Shown piece after piece: positions 1-8,781 of a stretch of DNA of 64,000 nucleotides. This DNA comes from Pseudomonas sp. S37 (GTDB lineage Bacteria; Pseudomonadota; Gammaproteobacteria; Pseudomonadales; Pseudomonadaceae). How positions within the stretch are numbered: position 1 is the stretch's first letter; each line of letters begins with the position of its first letter. The position numbers and the translations under genes are program-made. Under the pieces are notes generated by a model. It searched no databases and had not been told where the DNA came from. It was given only the letters and a program-made list of their open reading frames with translations. The stretch lies in contig NZ_JACVZC010000006.1 of assembly GCF_016658545.1 (NCBI RefSeq), positions 61,035 through 125,034 on the forward strand, given 5' to 3'.

Positions 1-31
1 AACGCTGTTTCTTGTTGTCTTGCGAAGCCAT
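1..31 (-). CDS. 5' end of an unidentified leftward gene (partial)
   Basis: An ATG on the minus strand at 31 opens a frame reading MASQDNKKQR before the window ends. A good ribosome binding site, GAGGG on the minus strand (plus 38-42), lies about 7 nt upstream, so this looks like a genuine gene start. Only ten codons are visible and the product cannot be identified. It is divergent from the LysR gene at 286, so the roughly 250 bases between them probably hold promoters for both. Confidence 0.5.
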   Translation of the reverse strand, partial: MASQDNKKQR

Positions 32-285
32 GAAGAACCCTCGAATGGGTCGGCCGCGGCATGGCGGCTGAAGGTCGGAGCAGAATTCTTATTAAGTTCT
101 GATGCGTGTTGTTGTTGTTTTGCAGATGCCGGAAGCGGGTACTGACCTCCTCTTCGCATGACCGGTTGTAATCGTTGATCCAGGTCAGTATTAATCTATA
201 GGCCGGGGTCAACAAACGACCTTTTCGAACCACATGATTCCGCTTTGGAATGAACTTCTTCCTTTTTTGCTCGGTATTGCCCGTC

Positions 286-1182
286 ATGTCCAAACGCCTG
301 ATGCCTTCGACCACCGCCCTTCAGTGCTTCGAAGCGGCCGCCCGCCACCTCAGCTTCACCCGTGCGGCGCAGGAACTGCACCTGACCCAGAGCGCCGTCA
401 GCAAACAGGTGGCGCAGCTTGAGGACATGCTTTCGCACTCACTGTTCCAGCGCATTCGCCGGCGCCTGCACCTGACACCGGCCGGCGCGCTGTACCTTAC
501 CGAAGTGAACAAGATCCTCACCCAGATCGACATTTCCAGCCGCTACATCCTCAGCTACGGTGACGAAACCGAAGTGCTGCGTATCGCCACCCAGCCCACC
601 TTCGGCGCACGCTGGCTGGTGCCCAAGCTCAAGGGTTTTGGTGACCGTTACCCACGCATCCACCTGGACGTGCGCAACGAACTGGAGCCGTTCGACCTGG
701 TGCAGGCCAAGGCCGACATCGCGTTTTTCTTCGGCCAGGGCACTTGGCCCGGGGCAACCTGCATCGAGTTGTTCAGCGAAGAAGTGGTGCCGGTGTGCAG
801 CCCGCAGCTGCTGGCCAACCACCGCTTCGACAGTGCCCAGGCGCTGACCGAGCACCGCCTGCTGCAGTGCGTGTCGCGGCCGGAGGCTTGGCATGAGTGG
901 TTCCTGGGTTTGGGGCTGCACAGCCAGAACAGCTACCACGGGCCGCGCTTCGACACGTTCTACCTGTGCATCCGCGCAGCCATTGCCGGCTGCGGCATTG
1001 CCCTGATTCCGCGGTATCTGGTGGCTGAAGAACTGAGCGAGGGCAAGCTGGTGGTGGCCTGGGACCACCCTGTGGCGAGCAATGGCCGGCACTTCATTGC
1101 GCATGCCGAGCATGCCGCCGAAGTGCCCAAGATCCGGGCCTTTGTGCAGTGGATTCGGGAGCGGGTGGCTGAGGGGGAATGA
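286..1182 (+). CDS. LysR-family transcriptional regulator (GcvA-like)
   Basis: A 298-residue LysR-type regulator. The N-terminal winged HTH begins at about residue 6 (ALQCFEAAARHLSFTRAAQ, then LTQSAVSKQV); the C-terminal effector-binding domain starts near residue 95. The layout resembles the GcvA/AmpR subgroup. An in-frame ATG at 250 would add 12 hydrophobic residues; I chose 286 because MSKRLMPSTT fits the usual start of this subgroup, although no strong Shine-Dalgarno precedes it. It lies upstream of and in the same direction as the aminotransferase at 1418, separated by a REP pair, and is a plausible regulator of it. The effector is unknown. Confidence 0.85.
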   Translation: MSKRLMPSTTALQCFEAAARHLSFTRAAQELHLTQSAVSKQVAQLEDMLSHSLFQRIRRRLHLTPAGALYLTEVNKILTQIDISSRYILSYGDETEVLRIATQPTFGARWLVPKLKGFGDRYPRIHLDVRNELEPFDLVQAKADIAFFFGQGTWPGATCIELFSEEVVPVCSPQLLANHRFDSAQALTEHRLLQCVSRPEAWHEWFLGLGLHSQNSYHGPRFDTFYLCIRAAIAGCGIALIPRYLVAEELSEGKLVVAWDHPVASNGRHFIAHAEHAAEVPKIRAFVQWIRERVAEGE

Positions 1183-1188
1183 TTTGAC

Positions 1189-1296
1189 CTGTGCTGGCCT
1201 CTTCGCGGGTGAACCCGCTCCTACAGGGATCGCACAATGCCTGGGCCTGTGGTGAACATGTAGGAGCGGGTTCACCCGCGAAGAGGCCAGCACAGG
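1189..1296. repeat. REP pair (inverted, P. putida type)
   Basis: Two copies of the roughly 35-bp REP element (core cttcgcgggtgaacccgctc) face each other at 1189-1225 and 1259-1296, separated by about 33 bases. The pair starts seven bases after the LysR stop codon. Such pairs can fold into a long cruciform or RNA hairpin and may act as a transcript end. Confidence 0.9.
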
Positions 1297-1343
1297 CAAC
1301 GCAAATCAAAGGCCAGATCACGAATCCATGGAATGACCGCAAT

Positions 1344-1354
1344 CGAATAATTCG
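1344..1354. promoter_or_regulatory. Operator-like palindrome upstream of the aminotransferase
   Basis: CGAAT-A-ATTCG is a perfect 5-1-5 palindrome, 64 bases before the ATG at 1418. A -10-like GATAAT follows at 1383-1388 without a recognisable -35 box, a pattern common at activator-dependent promoters. The neighbouring LysR protein is a candidate binder. This is inference from position and symmetry only. Confidence 0.35.
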
Positions 1355-1417
1355 TTTGCGGAATAACCCGCCAACACGCTTGGATAATAAGAAACTCGAA
1401 CAAGGTCCGCGTGCCCC

Positions 1418-2668
1418 ATGAACCAGGAAAGTATCAGCCAGTCCATTGCCATCGTTCACCCGATCACACTTTCCCATGGCCGCAATGCCGAAGTCTGGGA
1501 CACTGACGGCAAACGTTATATCGACTTCGTCGGCGGTATCGGTGTGCTCAACCTGGGCCACTGCAACCCGGCGGTGGTCGAAGCGATTCAGGCCCAGGCC
1601 ACCCGCCTGACTCACTACGCCTTCAACGCCGCACCCCATGGCCCGTACCTGGCCCTGATGGAGCAACTGAGCCAGTTCGTACCGGTCAGCTACCCGCTGG
1701 CCGGCATGCTCACCAACAGCGGCGCGGAAGCCGCGGAAAACGCCCTGAAAGTGGCCCGTGGCGCCACTGGCAAGCGCGCCATCATCGCCTTCGACGGCGG
1801 TTTCCACGGCCGCACCCTGGCCACCCTCAACCTCAACGGCAAGGTCGCCCCCTACAAGCAACGGGTTGGCGAACTGCCCGGGCCGGTGTACCACCTGCCC
1901 TACCCCAGCGCCGATACCGGAGTAACCTGCGAACAGGCGCTCAAGGCCATGGACCGTCTGTTCAGCGTCGAGCTGGCGGTGGAGGACGTGGCGGCGTTCA
2001 TCTTCGAACCGGTACAGGGCGAAGGCGGTTTCCTCGCCCTTGACCCAGCCTTCGCCCAGGCGCTGCGCCGCTTCTGCGACGAGCGCGGCATCCTGATCAT
2101 CATCGACGAGATCCAGTCGGGCTTCGGCCGCACCGGCCAGCGCTTTGCCTTCCCGCGTCTGGGCATCGAGCCCGACCTGCTGCTGCTGGCCAAGAGCATT
2201 GCCGGTGGCATGCCGCTGGGTGCGGTGGTCGGGCGCAAGGAAGTGATGGCGTCGCTGCCCAAGGGCGGCCTGGGTGGCACCTACTCGGGCAACCCGATTG
2301 CCTGCGCGGCGGCGCTGGCCAGCCTGGCGCAGATGACTGACGAGAACGTGGCCACCTGGGGTGAGCGCCAGGAGCAGGCCATCGTCAACCGCCACCAGCG
2401 CTGGAAGGCCTCGGGCCTTAGCCCGTTCATCGGGCGCCTGACCGGCGTGGGCGCCATGCGTGGCATCGAGTTCGTCAATGCCGATGGCAGCCCGGCCCCG
2501 GCGCAACTGGCCAAGGTGATGGAAGCGGCGCGGGCCAAAGGCCTGCTGCTGATGCCGAGCGGCAAGGCGCGGCACATCATCCGCCTGCTGGCACCACTGA
2601 CCATCGAGGCCGAGGTGCTCGAAGAAGGGCTGGATATCCTCGAGCAGTGCCTGGCGGAATTGAACTGA
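1418..2668 (+). CDS. Class III PLP-dependent aminotransferase (GabT-like; possible 2-aminoadipate aminotransferase)
   Basis: A 416-residue fold-type I class III omega-aminotransferase. Visible hallmarks are the NSGAEAAENALKVAR segment, FHGRT, IIIDEIQSGFGRTG and the PLP-binding lysine, about K259, in LLLAKSIAGGMPLG. Length and motifs match 4-aminobutyrate aminotransferases. From memory, the P. putida KT2440 orthologue (PP_4108) has been implicated in transamination of 2-aminoadipate during D-lysine catabolism rather than GABA use, so a GabT label may mislead. It is monocistronic, with the convergent small gene ending at 2672. The LysR gene upstream may regulate it. Confidence 0.85.
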   Translation: MNQESISQSIAIVHPITLSHGRNAEVWDTDGKRYIDFVGGIGVLNLGHCNPAVVEAIQAQATRLTHYAFNAAPHGPYLALMEQLSQFVPVSYPLAGMLTNSGAEAAENALKVARGATGKRAIIAFDGGFHGRTLATLNLNGKVAPYKQRVGELPGPVYHLPYPSADTGVTCEQALKAMDRLFSVELAVEDVAAFIFEPVQGEGGFLALDPAFAQALRRFCDERGILIIIDEIQSGFGRTGQRFAFPRLGIEPDLLLLAKSIAGGMPLGAVVGRKEVMASLPKGGLGGTYSGNPIACAAALASLAQMTDENVATWGERQEQAIVNRHQRWKASGLSPFIGRLTGVGAMRGIEFVNADGSPAPAQLAKVMEAARAKGLLLMPSGKARHIIRLLAPLTIEAEVLEEGLDILEQCLAELN

Positions 2669-2671
2669 GTT

Positions 2672-2974
2672 TTACAGGCCCAGTTCTGCCGGGGTAAGCA
2701 TGTCGGACTCGAAGGCAATCCAGCCGCCTTCGAGTTCGGCGTGGCCGTTGACGATCGGGCCGTAGTAGGTCAGGCCGTTCTCCAGGGTCACGCAGATGTG
2801 CGTGGCATTCTTTTCGGGGGCCGCGAGCGTACCGACGAAATGCACCTTTTTCAGGGTCTCGGTCACCGCCTCCAGGCCAACGCGCATGTTGGGGTTTTCC
2901 GAGGCCTCGGTATCACCCCCGCGGTCTTCGGCGCTGATGGTGACGGTGGCGATGTACGGGTACTTGGTGCTCAA
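2672..2974 (-). CDS. Conserved hypothetical protein, TTG start
   Basis: A 100-residue acidic cytosolic protein with no signal peptide or membrane segment; I do not recognise a domain. The start is a TTG codon (LSTKYPYIA), supported by a strong GAGG about 9 nt upstream on the minus strand and the absence of an ATG nearby. The frame stays open with typical Pseudomonas third-position GC. It is convergent with the aminotransferase, with only three bases between the two stop codons. Function unknown. Confidence 0.7.
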   Translation of the reverse strand: MSTKYPYIATVTISAEDRGGDTEASENPNMRVGLEAVTETLKKVHFVGTLAAPEKNATHICVTLENGLTYYGPIVNGHAELEGGWIAFESDMLTPAELGL

Positions 2975-3044
2975 GCGGGGTTACCTCAGTGGGTGGGTAG
3001 GCGTATGGGCGCGTAGAGTACGGCAGGCGGTCTCTGTTGTCTCT

Positions 3045-3126
3045 ACTGGCCTCTTCGCGGGTGAACCCGCTCCTACAAGGGATCGCATGTTGCCTGTAGG
3101 AGCGGGTTTACCCGCGAAGAGGCCAG
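3045..3126. repeat. REP pair (inverted)
   Basis: Inverted REP copies at 3045-3078 and 3094-3126 with a 15-base loop lie between two divergently read small genes. The core is ctcttcgcgggtgaacccgc and its complement. Confidence 0.9.
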
Positions 3127-3203
3127 CCCTGCAATAGATGATCTGCAGGCCCCGATCTGTTAGGGTGCCCGCCGATGCACGCCACACCACACGAGGACCC
3201 CAC

Positions 3204-3629
3204 GTGAGCGCCGAAGAACCCCTGATCGCCGACCTGTTCGATGTCGACAAACGCCTGTCCCTCAAGCCCGTCGTGGACTTCAACAGCTACCTGCGCAACG
3301 CCTTCGGCGAAGGCCCGTGCCGCTGCCATCGCTGTGCGGAAGGTGCCGACCAGAGCACCTACAGCCACGCCCACAGCTTCACCTTCGAGGGCCGCGCGTG
3401 GCACCGCCGCTTCGCCAGCACTGCCGGCAGCGACGTCGCCCAGGTGCTGAAAAAAGCCTGGCTGTCGTACACCAAGGCCGACCTCAACCTGATCGGCGCG
3501 CTGGACCTGACCACCCTCAAGACCTTCACCGAGGCCGCCCTGCACCCACGCCTGCTGGCCCTGCTGCCGGCCAGCGGCCTGGCCCGCGAGGTGGATGGCC
3601 AGTGGATGCTGCAAGCCCAGGCCGACTGA
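3204..3629 (+). CDS. Conserved hypothetical protein with a CxCxxC cluster, GTG start
   Basis: A 141-residue soluble protein beginning VSAEEPLIADLF. The frame is open from 3138, but the GTG at 3204 has GAGGA six bases upstream and the preceding codons overlap REP-flanking sequence, so 3204 is preferred. Residues about 37-42 read CRCHRC, suggesting metal binding, followed by a histidine-rich stretch (YSHAHSF). It sits 73 bases before the EF-G gene in the same direction and could be co-transcribed with it. I do not recognise the family. Confidence 0.7.
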   Translation: MSAEEPLIADLFDVDKRLSLKPVVDFNSYLRNAFGEGPCRCHRCAEGADQSTYSHAHSFTFEGRAWHRRFASTAGSDVAQVLKKAWLSYTKADLNLIGALDLTTLKTFTEAALHPRLLALLPASGLAREVDGQWMLQAQAD

Positions 3630-3702
3630 CGGCCCGGCGGCAAGGCAGGATTCCACCGGTCTGCTAACGTGGTGGAATCCGCCCAGCCGCAGGTAGTCCG
3701 CC

Positions 3703-5814
3703 ATGGCCCGCACAACGCCCATCGAGCTGTACCGCAATATCGGCATCGTCGCCCACGTTGACGCCGGCAAGACCACCACCACCGAGCGGATCCTGTTCTA
3801 CACCGGGGTCAACCACAAGATGGGCGAGGTGCACGATGGCGCCGCGACCATGGACTGGATGGCCCAGGAGCAGGAACGGGGCATTACCATCACCTCGGCG
3901 GCGACCACGGCGTTCTGGCAGGGCTCGACCAAGCAGTTCGCCGACAAGTACCGCTTCAACATCATCGACACCCCCGGCCACGTCGACTTCACCATCGAGG
4001 TGGAACGCTCGCTGCGCGTGCTCGATGGCGCCGTCGTGGTCTTCAGCGGCGCTGACGGCGTCGAACCGCAGTCCGAGACGGTCTGGCGCCAGGCCAACAA
4101 GTACCACGTGCCCCGCCTGGCCTACATCAACAAGATGGACCGCCAGGGCGCCGACTTCCTGCGTGTGGTCAAACAGATCGACCAGCGCCTGGGCCACCAC
4201 CCAGTGCCGATTCAGCTGGCGATCGGCAGCGAAGAGAACTTCATCGGCCAGATCGACCTGGTGAAGATGAAGGCCATCTACTGGAACGATGCCGACAACG
4301 GCACCAGCTATCGCGAAGAAGAGATTCCTGCCGAGCTCCAGGCGCTGGCCAATGAATGGCGCGCGAAAATGGTGGAGGCCGCAGCCGAGGCCGATGACGA
4401 ACTGACCCTGAAGTTTCTGGATGGCGAAGAACTGAGCATCGAAGAAATCAAGGCCGGCCTGCGCAAGCGCACCCTTAACAACGAGATCGTGCCCACCATC
4501 CTCGGCTCCTCGTTCAAGAACAAGGGCGTGCCGCTGATGCTCGATGCGGTCATCGATTACCTTCCTGCCCCGTCGGAAATCCCGGCAATCAAGGGCACCG
4601 ACCCCGACGACGAAAACAAGCACCTGGAGCGCCACGCCGACGACAAGGAACCGTTCTCGGCCCTTGCTTTCAAGATCGCCACCGACCCTTTCGTCGGCAC
4701 CCTCACCTTCGCCCGAGTCTATTCCGGCGTGCTCAGTTCCGGCAACGCGGTACTCAACTCGGTCAAGGGCAAAAAGGAACGCATCGGCCGCATGGTACAG
4801 ATGCACGCCAACCAGCGCGCCGAAATCAAGGACGTATGCGCCGGCGACATCGCCGCGCTGATCGGTATGAAGGACGTGACCACTGGCGACACCCTGTGCG
4901 ACATGGACAAGCCGATTATCCTCGAGCGCATGGACTTCCCCGACCCGGTGATTTCCGTGGCGGTGGAACCGAAGACCAAGGCCGACCAGGAAAAAATGGG
5001 CATTGCCCTGGGCAAGCTGGCCCAGGAAGACCCGTCATTCCGGGTGCGCACCGACGAAGAAACCGGCCAGACCATCATTTCGGGCATGGGCGAGCTGCAC
5101 CTGGACATCATCGTCGACCGCATGCGCCGCGAATTCAACGTCGAGGCCAACATCGGCAAGCCCCAAGTGGCCTACCGCGAAAAAATCCGCAACACCTGCG
5201 AAATCGAAGGCCGCTTCGTCCGCCAGTCTGGTGGCCGTGGCCAATATGGCCATTGCTGGATCCGCTTCGCTCCCGGAGACGAAGGCAAGGAAGGCCTGGA
5301 ATTCATCAACGAGATTGTCGGCGGCGTGGTGCCACGCGAGTACATCCCGGCAATCCAGAAGGGTATCGAAGAGCAGATGAAGAACGGCGTGCTCGCCGGC
5401 TACCCGCTGATCAACCTCAAGGCGGCGGTCTTCGACGGCTCGTACCACGACGTCGACTCCAACGAAATGGCCTACAAGATCGCCGCATCCATGGCCACCA
5501 AGCAGCTGTCGCAGAAAGGTGGCGCGGTGCTGCTGGAGCCGGTGATGAAGGTAGAAGTGGTGACGCCCGAAGAGTACCAGGGCGATATCCTCGGCGACCT
5601 GAGCCGGCGCCGCGGCATGATCCAGGACGGTGACGAGACACCGGCCGGCAAGGTGATCCGCGCCGAGGTGCCGTTGGGCGAGATGTTCGGCTACGCCACC
5701 TCGATGCGCTCGATGACTCAAGGCCGGGCCAGCTTCTCGATGGAGTTCACCCGCTATGCCGAAGCCCCGGCGAGCATTGCCGATGGGATCGTCAAGAAGA
5801 ACCGCGGGGAGTAA
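3703..5814 (+). CDS. fusA: Elongation factor G, second copy (free-standing)
   Basis: A 703-residue translational GTPase with all EF-G domains. G1 is [13 protein letters not shown] near residue 18, G3 DTPGHVDF, G4 NKMD; the C-terminal part contains the domain IV/V region. EF-G drives ribosome translocation, and some paralogues are specialised for ribosome recycling. The gene stands alone, outside the str operon (rpsL-rpsG-fusA-tuf), so it should be the second EF-G known in pseudomonads (called fusB or fusA2). AGGT about eight bases upstream supports the start. A REP pair follows the stop. Which EF-G function it performs cannot be read from sequence alone. Confidence 0.93.
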   Translation: MARTTPIELYRNIGIVAHVDAGKTTTTERILFYTGVNHKMGEVHDGAATMDWMAQEQERGITITSAATTAFWQGSTKQFADKYRFNIIDTPGHVDFTIEVERSLRVLDGAVVVFSGADGVEPQSETVWRQANKYHVPRLAYINKMDRQGADFLRVVKQIDQRLGHHPVPIQLAIGSEENFIGQIDLVKMKAIYWNDADNGTSYREEEIPAELQALANEWRAKMVEAAAEADDELTLKFLDGEELSIEEIKAGLRKRTLNNEIVPTILGSSFKNKGVPLMLDAVIDYLPAPSEIPAIKGTDPDDENKHLERHADDKEPFSALAFKIATDPFVGTLTFARVYSGVLSSGNAVLNSVKGKKERIGRMVQMHANQRAEIKDVCAGDIAALIGMKDVTTGDTLCDMDKPIILERMDFPDPVISVAVEPKTKADQEKMGIALGKLAQEDPSFRVRTDEETGQTIISGMGELHLDIIVDRMRREFNVEANIGKPQVAYREKIRNTCEIEGRFVRQSGGRGQYGHCWIRFAPGDEGKEGLEFINEIVGGVVPREYIPAIQKGIEEQMKNGVLAGYPLINLKAAVFDGSYHDVDSNEMAYKIAASMATKQLSQKGGAVLLEPVMKVEVVTPEEYQGDILGDLSRRRGMIQDGDETPAGKVIRAEVPLGEMFGYATSMRSMTQGRASFSMEFTRYAEAPASIADGIVKKNRGE

Positions 5815-5828
5815 ATCATCCGCCTGTA

Positions 5829-5912
5829 TTGGCCTCTTCGCGGGCACGCCCGCTCCCACAGGGGTTTTGCGCCCCCTTGTAGGAGCGGCTTTAGCCGCGA
5901 AGAGGCCGGCAC
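5829..5912. repeat. REP pair (inverted)
   Basis: Inverted REP copies at about 5829-5861 and 5878-5912 lie between the convergent EF-G and SulP genes, 15 bases from one stop codon and 17 from the other. The two arms differ in their inner sequence (cgcgggcacgcccg versus ggctttagccgc), so they are different REP subtypes. Confidence 0.88.
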
Positions 5913-5928
5913 AGGCAACGACCAATTA

Positions 5929-7371
5929 TCAGTGCTGCTCGCCAGCCCGCTTCAACAGCTTCTTGCACCGCTCCGACAAATGCACCACGCGTAAATGCTT
6001 GCCCGCCTTGGCATAGCGCTCGCGCAAGGTCTTCAACGCCGCAATCGCCGAGTAGTCAACAAAACTCAGGTGCTGGCAATCCAGCGTGACCTTACCCGGG
6101 TCATTGGCCGGGTCGAACTGGTTGAGGAACGGCGCCGTCGAGGCGAAGAACAACGTGCCATGCACCTGGTAATGCTTGCTCCCCTCTTCATCTACGTGAC
6201 TATCGGCATACAGCTCACGCGCATGCTGCCAGGCAAAGTTCACCGCCGCGATGACGATACCGAACAGCACCGCCGTGGCCAGGTCGGTAAACACCGTCAC
6301 CACCGTCACCGCAATGATCGCCAGCACATCATTCACCGGCACCTTGTGCAGCACCCGCAACGACGCCCAGGCAAAGGTCTGCTGCGCCACCACAAACATC
6401 ACCCCGACCAGCGCCGCCAGCGGAATACGCTCGATCAGCGGCGACAGGAACAACACGAACAGCAGAATCATCACCCCGGCCACAACCCCCGACAGCCGCC
6501 CACGGCCATTGGAGCTGAGGTTGATCACCGTCTGCCCGATCATCGCGCAACCGCCCATGCCACCGCACAGGCCGGAAACCATGTTCGCCGCACCCAAGGC
6601 CACACACTCGCGGTCCGGGTAACCTCGACTCTCGGTGATTTCATCGGTCAGGTTCAGCGTCAGCAGGGTTTCCAGCAGGCCGACCATGGCCATCAGCACT
6701 GCGTAGGGGGCGATGATCTTCAGTGTGTCCAGATTCCACGGCACATCCGGCAGCGCCAGCCCCGGCAGGCCGCCAGCGATATGCGCCATGTCACCCAGGG
6801 TGCGGGTGGGCAAGCCGAGCAGGTATACCAGCAGGCCAACACCCAGAATCGCCACCAGCGCCGGCGGCACCGCACGGGTCAGTTTCGGCAGTACGTAGAC
6901 CACGGCCATGGTCAGCGCCACCAGGCCGATCATCAGGTACAGCGACGCCCCGGTCAGCCAGTGCTCGCCGTCCTTGAAATGCTCCAACTGGGCCATGGCG
7001 ATGACAATGGCCAGGCCGTTGACGAAGCCCAGCATGACCGGGTACGGCACCAGGCGTACCAGCTTGCCCAGGCGCAGCAGGCCGAACAGGATCATCACCA
7101 CCCCGCCCAGCAGCACCGTCGCCAGCAGGTATTGCGCGCCGTGCTGCACCACCAGCGCCACGATCACCACCGCCATCGAGCCGGCAGCCCCGGAAATCAT
7201 CCCCGGCCGGCCGCCAAACAGCGCCGTCAGGGTGCAGATGATGAACGCGCCATACAGGCCCATCAGCGGGTTGAGGTGGGCCACCAGGGCAAAGGCGATG
7301 CACTCGGGCACCAGGGCGAACGAGGTGGTCAGGCCGGCGAGCAGGTCGGCGCGTAGTCGAACGGGTTTCAT
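5929..7371 (-). CDS. SulP-family anion permease with STAS domain
   Basis: A 480-residue inner-membrane transporter. About ten to twelve hydrophobic segments span residues 10-390, followed by a C-terminal STAS domain (KVTLDCQHLSFVDYSAIAAL). SulP proteins carry sulfate, bicarbonate or dicarboxylates; no associated carbonic anhydrase or sulfate gene is nearby, so the substrate is open. The ATG at 7371 (MKPVRLRADLLAGL) has ACAGGAT upstream, which is better than the longer frame from 7407. It is transcribed leftward in the same direction as the ATPase gene, 92 bases downstream of that gene's stop codon. Confidence 0.88.
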   Translation of the reverse strand: MKPVRLRADLLAGLTTSFALVPECIAFALVAHLNPLMGLYGAFIICTLTALFGGRPGMISGAAGSMAVVIVALVVQHGAQYLLATVLLGGVVMILFGLLRLGKLVRLVPYPVMLGFVNGLAIVIAMAQLEHFKDGEHWLTGASLYLMIGLVALTMAVVYVLPKLTRAVPPALVAILGVGLLVYLLGLPTRTLGDMAHIAGGLPGLALPDVPWNLDTLKIIAPYAVLMAMVGLLETLLTLNLTDEITESRGYPDRECVALGAANMVSGLCGGMGGCAMIGQTVINLSSNGRGRLSGVVAGVMILLFVLFLSPLIERIPLAALVGVMFVVAQQTFAWASLRVLHKVPVNDVLAIIAVTVVTVFTDLATAVLFGIVIAAVNFAWQHARELYADSHVDEEGSKHYQVHGTLFFASTAPFLNQFDPANDPGKVTLDCQHLSFVDYSAIAALKTLRERYAKAGKHLRVVHLSERCKKLLKRAGEQH

Positions 7372-7463
7372 GGGTATCCTGTGGGGCGGTCCGAGCGGAC
7401 GGTACAAAAAACAAGGGGCGCGATGTTACGGAATTTGTCTGACAGCGGCCACCGCAAAGGTGC

Positions 7464-8624
7464 CTAGCGCGCGACCGAGGCCAGCCACTCTGCCATGGAG
7501 GCATCTTCCAGCGCGTACTCGCCACGATTGGCCTTCCATACCAGTTCCTTGTCCCGCAATGCATCAAGGGCCTTCTGTACGTTGGGCGTGCTGGCGTTGA
7601 CCTCGGTATGGGCCAGCTCCAGCTTGCGACTCACATCGGCCAGGGTTTGCTCGGTAAACGGCGAAAAAGGTTGCCGGCCCAACGTGCGTTCGGCCATTAC
7701 CTCAAGCACTGCCTGCTGCAAGGGCGAAAGTTCGTTCCAGGCGCTTTCATAGTCGCTCCACACGCCGGCCTGATGATTCAGCGCCCCGTTGCGCAGCAGT
7801 TCACCCAGGTTGCCCGCCTCACCCAGGCCGACGCTGACCTCCGCCAACAGCTTGTTGAGCATTTCCGGGCGGCGGCCGACCAGCTCGAAGGCGTACGCCA
7901 GGTCCTCTACCTTGAACTGATTGCTGTCGGCCAGGCGCTGGTTCCACAAGGCGGTGATGAACTCGACATATTCACGACCCAGCAAGGGAAATGGCGTGAT
8001 ACTGGCACCAAAGAACGGCTGCTTGCTCTTCAGCACCAGGTTGGCCAGCTTGTCGCGGCTGGAGCCGGTGAACACCAGGCGCAAGCCGTCCGGGCGGTCG
8101 CCACGGTTGAGGTGGTCGCGCGCGGCTTTTAGCGCGAACATCGCGTTCAGGCCATCTTCACTGTTGAGGGCATGCTGGGCCTCGTCGATGATCAGTACCA
8201 CCATCTGCCCCGAGACTTGGTGCAACACGGCAAGCGCCTGAGCCAAGGTCGTACCCTCAGGCAGTTGCGGGCGGGTAAAGTCCCAGCTGAGGGTACGCAG
8301 CAGGTTCACCTTGTCGATACCGGCCTTTTTCGCTGCTTTGGCCAGCGCACCTTCGAAGTGCCCCAGCGCAGCACCGATGGCGCCACTGATCAGTTCTGCC
8401 GGCGCGGCGTCGCGGTCCGACCACAGGTCGACGTAAACCGGTAGCCAGCCGCGCCGAACGCATTCGGGGATGAAGTCATTGTTGAGGAAGGTGCTCTTGC
8501 CCGTACGCCGGGGCGCGGCAAGGAACATGCCCGAGCTGTAATCAACCAGCGACTCGCCGGCCAGGTCTTGGCCCAAGGCCTTGGCCAACTGATCACGACG
8601 CAACAGCGGGCGAATGGGCGACAT
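7464..8624 (-). CDS. AAA/STAND-like ATPase with C-terminal winged-helix region
   Basis: A 386-residue soluble P-loop ATPase. Walker A is APRRTGKST (residues 38-45) and Walker B VVLIIDEAQ (142-149); the TGSSRDKLA segment resembles a sensor motif. The C-terminal 90 residues (SPFTEQTLADVSRKLELAH onward) look like a winged helix. The layout resembles standalone archaeal-type/ORC-like ATPases rather than a transporter or helicase. AGGAT seven bases before the ATG supports the start. The gene is divergent from a secretin-N-domain protein across an unusually AT-rich region containing an inverted repeat. Function unknown; a regulatory or defence-related role is only a guess. Confidence 0.75.
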   Translation of the reverse strand: MSPIRPLLRRDQLAKALGQDLAGESLVDYSSGMFLAAPRRTGKSTFLNNDFIPECVRRGWLPVYVDLWSDRDAAPAELISGAIGAALGHFEGALAKAAKKAGIDKVNLLRTLSWDFTRPQLPEGTTLAQALAVLHQVSGQMVVLIIDEAQHALNSEDGLNAMFALKAARDHLNRGDRPDGLRLVFTGSSRDKLANLVLKSKQPFFGASITPFPLLGREYVEFITALWNQRLADSNQFKVEDLAYAFELVGRRPEMLNKLLAEVSVGLGEAGNLGELLRNGALNHQAGVWSDYESAWNELSPLQQAVLEVMAERTLGRQPFSPFTEQTLADVSRKLELAHTEVNASTPNVQKALDALRDKELVWKANRGEYALEDASMAEWLASVAR

Positions 8625-8634
8625 GTGATTATCC

Positions 8635-8660
8635 TAAATTATCTTAATGACTATAATTTA
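8635..8660. promoter_or_regulatory. AT-rich inverted repeat in the ATPase promoter
   Basis: TAAATTAT (8635-8642) and ATAATTTA (8653-8660) form a perfect 8-bp inverted repeat with a 10-base spacer, 11 bases before the ATPase start. The arms lie about one and a half to two helical turns apart, as for a dimeric regulator. TATAAT-like hexamers occur inside it on both strands, so it also overlaps likely -10 elements. Confidence 0.45.
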
Positions 8661-8781
8661 TAGCCTACAAGATAAAACCCGATAAATCACCCCGTTACTC
8701 CACACCGCCGACGTGATCCAGGTCCAGCAGGAAGTCAGTAAATTTGCCATCATGTTGGTTCACCCTGCGGAGATCATGGAC

